From Desulfobacterales bacterium (GTDB taxonomy: Bacteria > Desulfobacterota > Desulfobacteria > Desulfobacterales > JAUWMJ01), in the NCBI GenBank assembly GCA_030613225.1, contig JAUWMJ010000045.1, forward strand, positions 1 through 11,543: a stretch of 11,543 nt of DNA, in the 5' to 3' direction. Position 1 is the first letter of the stretch. Each line of letters opens with the position of its first letter. Position numbers and translations under genes: made by a program. A model generated the notes under the pieces. The model saw nothing but the letters and a program-made list of their open reading frames with translations. It ran no database searches and had not been told where the DNA came from. Positions 7,187 to 11,543 of this stretch are shown one piece after another.

Positions 7187-8249
7187 TTCCGGCAAAGAGC
7201 CTAATGACTTTGCCTGCGGATTTTTTAGGGATAACGGCGCTGCAGTTGAAAAACATGATAATGGTTTTGAAGCGATCCTGCCTGAAAGCCTGTCAAGGGT
7301 GCTGAAAATCCCTGAGTATTTAGATATAAATAATGAATCTCCGGCTGAATCCGGTCCACAACCTGAAAACACCTATTCCGTCCAATACGGATCACCTCTT
7401 CTTGACAAAATCGTCACTATCGCCACAAAACAGGTGCCGCTTCTTTCCTGCAGGTTAAAGTTTGACTATCTGAAAAGCCAGGGGTTTGACAGGCTTATCA
7501 AAACACAATTCACTATTAACAAGTCCGTAGGAAGGGTGGAAAACACGGCATCGATTATGACTGAATATCTAAATCTTACATGCCGTTATCTGGCCCAAAG
7601 TGATGAGCAAAAAGAAGGTTTAATAAATCTTGTATTTAATCTTGAAACCGGTGCCAATACAGCAGACATGGATTCAAAGATAGCCTATGCGGCAAAGGAT
7701 TTCAACATTAGCAAAAGAACAACAAATTGGAATGATAAAAAGATAAAAGATATTATGCAATGGGTGCAAAAGGGAGCGGAAGATACCATTGCGAAAATAA
7801 CAGGCCCTTTTCATGAAAGCATGACAAGAAGGTTCAGACGGGATGCAACGAATCTTGAAGAATATTATGACAGCTTGAAAAAGGAGATGGAAACAAGCCT
7901 GCAAAAACCCGGACTTTCCGCCAGGTTGATAAAAGACAGAAAAGATAAAATTGCTTTGATCCCGGATGAACTTACCAAAAAAAAAGATGACCTTTTCAAA
8001 AAATACAGCATAAAGGTAAAAATAACTCTATGCGGCCTGATGTTGATCACTACACCTGCAGTAAAAATTCTTTATCGAACATCCATCGGCAGGAAAAACA
8101 AACAATTCTCTTTGATTTATAATCCCATATCCAAAAGGATCGATCCCCTTGTTTGCGAAGCTTGCAAAAAAAGCACTTTCAACGTCTATTTTTGTGATAA
8201 CTTACATTTGCTCTGCCCTGACTGCATCGGTAAATGTCCTATCTGTTGA
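7176..8249 (+). CDS. SNF2-partner protein of unknown function with C-terminal zinc-binding tail
   Basis: 357 residues from ATG 7176, chosen over an in-frame TTG at 7164 because GGAGA lies just six bases upstream of the ATG. It overlaps the helicase stop by 11 bp, implying translational coupling and a fixed protein partnership. Residues about 67-160 form a conserved-looking core (YGSPLLDKIV, LKFDYLKSQGFDRL, EYLNLTCRYLAQSDEQKEGL, VFNLETGA). Residues about 190-276 are charged and probably coiled coil (FRRDATNLEEYYDSLKKEM). The last 31 residues hold seven Cys: C327 and C330 (CEAC), C340, C347 and C350 (CPDC), C354 and C357 (CPIC), a zinc-ribbon or RING-like knuckle that ends the protein. The YGSPLLDKIV stretch is reminiscent of the motif found after the motor in single-chain RapA/HepA-like helicases, so this may be their split-off C-terminal module; that is inference. 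No catalytic motif is seen. Confidence 0.8.
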   Translation: MNFDSGKEPNDFACGFFRDNGAAVEKHDNGFEAILPESLSRVLKIPEYLDINNESPAESGPQPENTYSVQYGSPLLDKIVTIATKQVPLLSCRLKFDYLKSQGFDRLIKTQFTINKSVGRVENTASIMTEYLNLTCRYLAQSDEQKEGLINLVFNLETGANTADMDSKIAYAAKDFNISKRTTNWNDKKIKDIMQWVQKGAEDTIAKITGPFHESMTRRFRRDATNLEEYYDSLKKEMETSLQKPGLSARLIKDRKDKIALIPDELTKKKDDLFKKYSIKVKITLCGLMLITTPAVKILYRTSIGRKNKQFSLIYNPISKRIDPLVCEACKKSTFNVYFCDNLHLLCPDCIGKCPIC

Positions 8250-8324
8250 GAAAGGTTGCTATTAGGCGCTTAGCAAGGCTATATCGGCAATTTGCTGTCG
8301 ATGTTGCTAAATGGGAATAAAACT

Positions 8325-8433
8325 AATTGAATATTTAAGGAATGCTGCCAATTTTAGCACAACAATTCCAATCAAAACGGCGGAGCGAAGCGACTTCAAC
8401 AAATCGTCAATATTCAATCGTCAATATTCAATT
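8325..8433. repeat. miniature element with 11-bp terminal inverted repeats
   Basis: AATTGAATATT (8325-8335) and AATATTCAATT (8423-8433) are perfect reverse complements bounding 109 bp between two convergent genes. The right end contains a 14-bp direct repeat, ATCGTCAATATTCA, twice in tandem (8403-8416 and 8417-8430). The interior has a GC-rich motif, CGGAGCGAAGCGACTTC (8380-8396), able to form a GAAG-CGA-CTTC hairpin. There is no coding capacity. It looks like a non-autonomous intergenic repeat. It overlaps the last codon and stop of the neighbouring methyltransferase gene. Confidence 0.6.
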
Positions 8434-9096
8434 GGGTTCTGGCTTGTCCGGGTTAGGTAAATTATCAGGCATATGTCCGCAACTGAGACGTTTTAGCACT
8501 CCAAGGGTTTTAGTCATGGGAAGTTCCTGGAAAAGGCCGGAGGCAATGGCAAGATTGTAAACATTATAGGGGGCCTGACCGCCCTTTGCAGGGTCTTTAA
8601 AGATATCGTGGATAAGAAGATAGCCTCCGGGAATGATGTGATCGGCCCAGGCATTGTAGTCTGCAAAGGCGGCCTCATAGGTATGCCCGCCGTCTATGAA
8701 AACAAGACTCAGCGGAGTCGCCCATAAACGCGCAGCAACTTCTGATTTACAAACCATGGGCACAACCGTATCTTCAAGACCGGCTGTTGCTATTGTTTTC
8801 CTGAAATTTTTGAAAGTGTCCACGCAGCCGGTCTGTGCATCAAACAGCTCCGGGTCGAAATATTCCTGGCCGGGTTGCTGTTCTTCGGATCCTCGGTGGT
8901 GGTCTATTGAGAAGAGTATACTACCGGCTTCCCTGCAGGCTGTGCCCAGATAGATCGTGGATTTGCCGCAATAACTTCCTATTTCCAGGCATGGTCCTAT
9001 CCTGCCGGCCTCAAGGGCAATTTCATAAAGACGCCGGCCTTCATCTTCGTCAAGAAAGCCTTTTATGTTTTTTAAGAGATTTTGATCAGGTAGCAA
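8428..9096 (-). CDS. class I SAM-dependent methyltransferase (Methyltransf_24 type)
   Basis: 222 residues with a Rossmann methyltransferase pattern: motif I CLEIGSYCGKST (36-47), acidic second strand FSIDHH (62-67), a strand with LVFIDGGHTYEAAFADY (131-147), and GGYLLIHDIF (157-166). The DGGHTYE and HDIF motifs are typical of the Methyltransf_24/CmcI-like group, which methylates small molecules or sugars, often with a divalent metal held by the Asp and His residues. The substrate is unknown. The start is uncertain: TTG at 9096 is the only usable codon before an in-frame TAA (9109-9111), and no ribosome site precedes it. The tail (about 207-222, Pro/Asn/Asp-rich) runs into the repeat at 8423-8433, which supplies AAT TGA, so the natural C-terminus may have been altered by insertion. 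It is convergent with the helicase operon and separated from FtsK by a MITE-like element. Confidence 0.85.
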   Translation of the reverse strand: MLPDQNLLKNIKGFLDEDEGRRLYEIALEAGRIGPCLEIGSYCGKSTIYLGTACREAGSILFSIDHHRGSEEQQPGQEYFDPELFDAQTGCVDTFKNFRKTIATAGLEDTVVPMVCKSEVAARLWATPLSLVFIDGGHTYEAAFADYNAWADHIIPGGYLLIHDIFKDPAKGGQAPYNVYNLAIASGLFQELPMTKTLGVLKRLSCGHMPDNLPNPDKPEPN

Positions 9097-9137
9097 TTTT
9101 GAAATAATTTAGCGCCTTGAAAAGGTAAAATGTTTAA

Positions 9138-9439
9138 TTTTCACCGCAGAGCCGCAAAGCACGCAAAGAATCTTTTTTATTCCTTTCCGCTGAGCCCCGC
9201 TAACTAAAGCGGGATAAAAGGGCGGAAAGAAATAAGGAATTCATCCCTACGGGAATAATAATTTGATATAAAAATATATGGTTGTAACAACATGAAGACT
9301 GGTTGATTTTCCTTTGCCGGCGTCCCTGTCCGCCGGTATTTTTGGTGGATCAACGGCAAAGGAAAAAACTTTTTACTCTGCGTCCTTTGCGTCTTGAGCA
9401 AAGTCCCGCTTAGCGGGACAAGTCGGGCGGTGAAAGAAA
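9138..9439. repeat. MITE-like mosaic of nested inverted repeats
   Basis: This fills the gap between the small methyltransferase gene and ftsK. Outer arms: TTTCACCGC (9139-9147) and GCGGTGAAA (9427-9435), exact reverse complements. Subterminal arms: GCAAAGCACGCAAAG (9154-9168) against the reverse complement of 9376-9390, 13 of 15 identical. Inner hairpins: TTTCCGC/GCGGAAA (9184-9190, 9222-9228) enclosing CCCGCT/AGCGGG (9196-9201, 9208-9213); a perfect 13-bp pair TTTTCCTTTGCCG/CGGCAAAGGAAAA (9307-9319, 9354-9366) enclosing CCGGCG/CGCCGG (9317-9322, 9331-9336); and GTCCCGCTTAGCGGGAC (9403-9419). TTTAA flanks both sides (9133-9137, 9440-9444) as a possible target duplication. No transposase is encoded, so it is non-autonomous. 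The hairpins could also end transcription of ftsK, which reads into them. Confidence 0.65.
9403..9419 (-). terminator. strong hairpin downstream of ftsK, possible terminator
   Basis: GTCCCGC-TTA-GCGGGAC is a perfect 7-bp GC-rich stem with a 3-base loop, 52 bp past the ftsK stop (9471) in the direction of its transcription. No clean U-tract follows directly in that direction (the next bases read TTTGCTC), so it is not a textbook intrinsic terminator. It is part of the repeat mosaic and may have been co-opted. Confidence 0.3.
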
Positions 9440-9470
9440 TTTAAATCAATATGAGTTAGACGAAAAAGGA

Positions 9471-11543
9471 TCATGGCATTTTATCATATCCGCTTACGAG
9501 AACTTTCCGGGGTTTGGAACCGTCCGAAGGTCCGACAATCCCGTCTATTTCCATTGTTTCGATAATACGGGCGGCACGGTTGTATCCTATGCGCAAATGG
9601 CGTTGAATCATTGATATGGAGGCCTGCCGTGTCTTTGTGATAAGAGCCACGGCATCATCATATCTTTCATCATAATCTTCCTTGTCGGTTTTCGTCTCAT
9701 CGACGGCCACTGTTTCAGTTACTTTTTCGTCGTATTCCGGGGGTTTCTGTTGGCGCAGAAAATCAGTAATTGCTGCAATCTCTTCTTCTGATATATATGC
9801 CCCGTGAATACGCTGAAGCCTGGCAGTTCCGGGAGGTAAAAAAAGCATATCTCCATCTCCAAGCAGGTTCTCTGCACCATTCATATCGATTATGGTTCTT
9901 GAATCAGTTTTTGAAGAAACCTGAAAAGTAAGACGGGTCGGAAAATTCGCCTTGATGATTCCGGTCAGCACATCTACAGACGGTCTCTGGGTAGCCAGTA
10001 CCAGATGTATCCCGGCAGCCCTTGCCATTTGTGCAAGGCGTGTCAATGCAACTTCTACGTCCCTGGAAGCAACAATCATAAGATCAGCCAGCTCATCGAT
10101 TATAATGATAATAAAAGGAAGTTTTTCCTGAGATTCTCCTGTTGCCGGCTTTTTTTCCTTTTCTATTTTATTGTTATACTGCTTTATGTTTCTTGCTTTT
10201 TTTTCGGAAAGCAGTTCATACCTTCTTTCCATTTCGCGCACAGCCCAGAAAAGTGCATTTGTCGCCTTTTTTACGTTTGTTACTACAGGTGTAATAAGAT
10301 GGGGAATTCCGTCATAAGTTGATAGTTCTATCCTTTTTGGATCAACCATAATAAGCTTTACTTCATCAGGATTCGATTTGTATAAAAGACTGCAAATCAT
10401 GGCGTTTAAAGCCACACTTTTACCTGTTCCTGTAGCACCGGCAATTAATAAATGCGGCATTTTATCTAGTTCCGCAACAACCGGATTTCCAACAATATCT
10501 TTGCCAAGACAGATGGTGAGCTTTGATTTTGATTTACCGAAAGTACTTGAGGCAACAATCTCCTTTAATCTTACTATCTCCCTTGCCGCATTAGGAATCT
10601 CAATGCCGATAACAGCTTTTCCGGGAATCGGAGCTACAATCCGGATGCTTGTTGCCCGAAGCGCAAGGGCGAGATCGTCTGTAAGGTTAACAATCTTGTT
10701 AATCTTAATTCCTGGAGCAGGTTTATATTCAAAGGTAGTAATAACAGGCCCGGGTGATACCTCCACCACCTGGCCCGTAACTCCGAAATCCTCAAGTTTC
10801 TTCTCGAGAAGTTTTGATTGCATGCGTAAATTTTCATTATCGGCATCAACATGTCTTGTCTCAGCAGATTTCAGAAGATTAAAGGACGGAAATTGAAACC
10901 CGGCTTTTGTCTTCATAAAATCGAATACTTCCTGTTTCGGAGCAGGCATCGCCTTAATCGGTTTTGACTTTGACGGCTTGATTCTTATTTCCTGGTCTTT
11001 AGTGGCAGTTTTTTCTTTTTCTGCTTTCAGGCGCTTTTTTGCTTTTTCCCTGCGCTCTTTTCTTTTTAAATAAAATGTTTTTGTACGATCTCTGAAAATA
11101 TAAATAACATTACGCCAGCGCTTGGCAAATCGAACCAGGGATAAACCGGTGGACATAATAAAGCCAATGATCCATAACAGTATAAATATAATAATTCCGC
11201 CTGTGGAATTAGAATACTGTATGACATATGATTTAAACCAGGTTCCGGCAATACCTCCTGCTGAAAATTTGCTCCCAAAAATCAGGTAATAGTTTTGCTT
11301 GAGGGCAAAAAGGCTGCCTGTAGTTATAATAAGTAAAATTCCGCCAATTATGGTCAATATGACAGCTTTGTCCTGTTGACCACTAAAGAAATGAATACTT
11401 AGAAAAAGGAATAAGAGAGGAATCCAAAAAACACCAAGCCCGAATAACCTTACAAGAAGGCCTGATAAATGAGCACCAAGCACACCGAACAGATTGTGGA
11501 TTTCACCCTTTGCCCCGGCATTGAATATTGAAGGGTCGGAAGG
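9471..11543 (-). CDS. ftsK: FtsK/SpoIIIE DNA translocase, N-terminus beyond the right edge
   Basis: The frame is open to the window edge, giving 690 C-terminal residues. The GTG at 11483 is not a start: the 20 codons upstream (PSDPSIFNAGAK...IHNLFG) match the loop before a mid-membrane helix in FtsK, so the gene continues right. Order, counting from the edge: about three membrane helices (near 36-50, 60-80, 116-137), a Lys/Glu-rich linker (about 140-200), the alpha domain with LEDFGVTGQVVEVSPGPVIT (250-269), Walker A GATGTGKS (369-376), Walker B IIIIIDELADLM (near 479-489), RAAGIHLVLATQRPS (508-522), and the gamma winged helix with ASISMIQRHLRIGYNRAARI (641-660). It pumps the chromosome terminus through the division septum and activates XerCD at dif, guided by the gamma domain's reading of polar DNA motifs. 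The linker is short compared with E. coli FtsK. All ATPase motifs are intact. Confidence 0.96.
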   Translation of the reverse strand, partial: PSDPSIFNAGAKGEIHNLFGVLGAHLSGLLVRLFGLGVFWIPLLFLFLSIHFFSGQQDKAVILTIIGGILLIITTGSLFALKQNYYLIFGSKFSAGGIAGTWFKSYVIQYSNSTGGIIIFILLWIIGFIMSTGLSLVRFAKRWRNVIYIFRDRTKTFYLKRKERREKAKKRLKAEKEKTATKDQEIRIKPSKSKPIKAMPAPKQEVFDFMKTKAGFQFPSFNLLKSAETRHVDADNENLRMQSKLLEKKLEDFGVTGQVVEVSPGPVITTFEYKPAPGIKINKIVNLTDDLALALRATSIRIVAPIPGKAVIGIEIPNAAREIVRLKEIVASSTFGKSKSKLTICLGKDIVGNPVVAELDKMPHLLIAGATGTGKSVALNAMICSLLYKSNPDEVKLIMVDPKRIELSTYDGIPHLITPVVTNVKKATNALFWAVREMERRYELLSEKKARNIKQYNNKIEKEKKPATGESQEKLPFIIIIIDELADLMIVASRDVEVALTRLAQMARAAGIHLVLATQRPSVDVLTGIIKANFPTRLTFQVSSKTDSRTIIDMNGAENLLGDGDMLFLPPGTARLQRIHGAYISEEEIAAITDFLRQQKPPEYDEKVTETVAVDETKTDKEDYDERYDDAVALITKTRQASISMIQRHLRIGYNRAARIIETMEIDGIVGPSDGSKPRKVLVSGYDKMP

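Noticed and set aside
6785..7372. A 195-residue minus-strand open frame
   Set aside because: It is antisense to the helicase C-terminus and the start of its partner. Both plus-strand proteins have clear domain motifs there, and the antisense product has no recognisable pattern.
951..8249. A canonical DISARM or BREX locus
   Set aside because: A methylase and a SNF2 helicase are present, but there is no DrmA, DrmB (DUF1998) or DrmC (phospholipase D) for DISARM. There is no PglZ phosphatase, BrxC ATPase or BrxB/BrxL for BREX. The methyltransferase is also shorter than typical PglX.
8256..8276. Hairpin TTGCTA...TAGCAA just after the zinc-tail gene as an intrinsic terminator
   Set aside because: The stem is only 6 bp with a 9-base loop, and no T-tract follows.
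8403..8430. A CRISPR-like repeat pair
   Set aside because: The two 14-bp units are directly adjacent with no spacer, and belong to the end of a miniature inverted-repeat element.
9204..9401. A 65-residue minus-strand open frame between the methyltransferase and ftsK
   Set aside because: It lies entirely inside the nested inverted-repeat mosaic, and no ribosome site was seen. It is a by-product of the repeats.
10378..10896. A 172-residue plus-strand open frame
   Set aside because: It is the mirror of the ftsK ATPase region on the opposite strand; the FtsK motifs fully account for this DNA.
11481..11483. GTG as the ftsK start codon
   Set aside because: The frame remains open to the window edge, and the 20 upstream codons encode sequence typical of the FtsK membrane region, so the true start lies outside the window.

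Overview
The window looks like a piece of a moderately AT-rich bacterial chromosome (roughly 40-45 % GC by eye). The mix of a RapA/HepA-like helicase pair, an FtsK translocase and intergenic miniature inverted-repeat elements reminds me of Desulfobacterota (sulfate-reducing 'deltaproteobacteria'), but that placement is an impression from protein style, not a demonstrated assignment. No tRNA, rRNA, CRISPR array or full insertion sequence was seen.

Layout. Bases 1-79 hold the last codons of a plus-strand gene that enters from the left. Convergent to it is an AlkD-type DNA alkylation repair gene (minus, 88-798), preceded by a possible 50-residue ORF (762-914) that overlaps its start. Next is a compact minus-strand cassette read from 4472 down to 951: a MerR-type regulator, an 850-residue N6-adenine DNA methyltransferase with a C-terminal target-recognition-like region, and a PIN-domain (VapC-like) nuclease whose start overlaps the methyltransferase stop by 4 bp. 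A perfect 9-bp inverted repeat and a possible promoter sit just upstream of the regulator. The 362-bp divergent intergenic region also holds a promoter-like sequence facing right and a short reading frame that may be a gene remnant.

On the plus strand, 4835-8249 encodes a two-gene overlapping operon: a SNF2/RapA-type helicase with a basic TPR-like N-terminus, and a partner protein that ends in a seven-cysteine zinc-binding tail. A class I SAM-dependent small-molecule methyltransferase (minus, 8428-9096) is convergent to it. Between them lies a ~109-bp element with 11-bp terminal inverted repeats, which supplies the methyltransferase stop codon. The gap 9097-9470 is almost filled by a ~300-bp MITE-like mosaic of nested inverted repeats. 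The window closes with the C-terminal 690 residues of FtsK (minus, 9471 to the right edge and beyond).

How the genes may work together. The MerR-methyltransferase-PIN cassette has the form of an epigenetic toxin or restriction-like module: a modification enzyme, a nuclease in place of a restriction subunit, and a DNA-binding protein in the place where a VapB antitoxin would be expected. The divergent SNF2 helicase plus zinc-tail protein could be an independent RapA/HepA-like chromosomal pair, or the translocase arm of the same system; the sequence alone does not decide. AlkD, the small methyltransferase and FtsK look like ordinary chromosomal genes.
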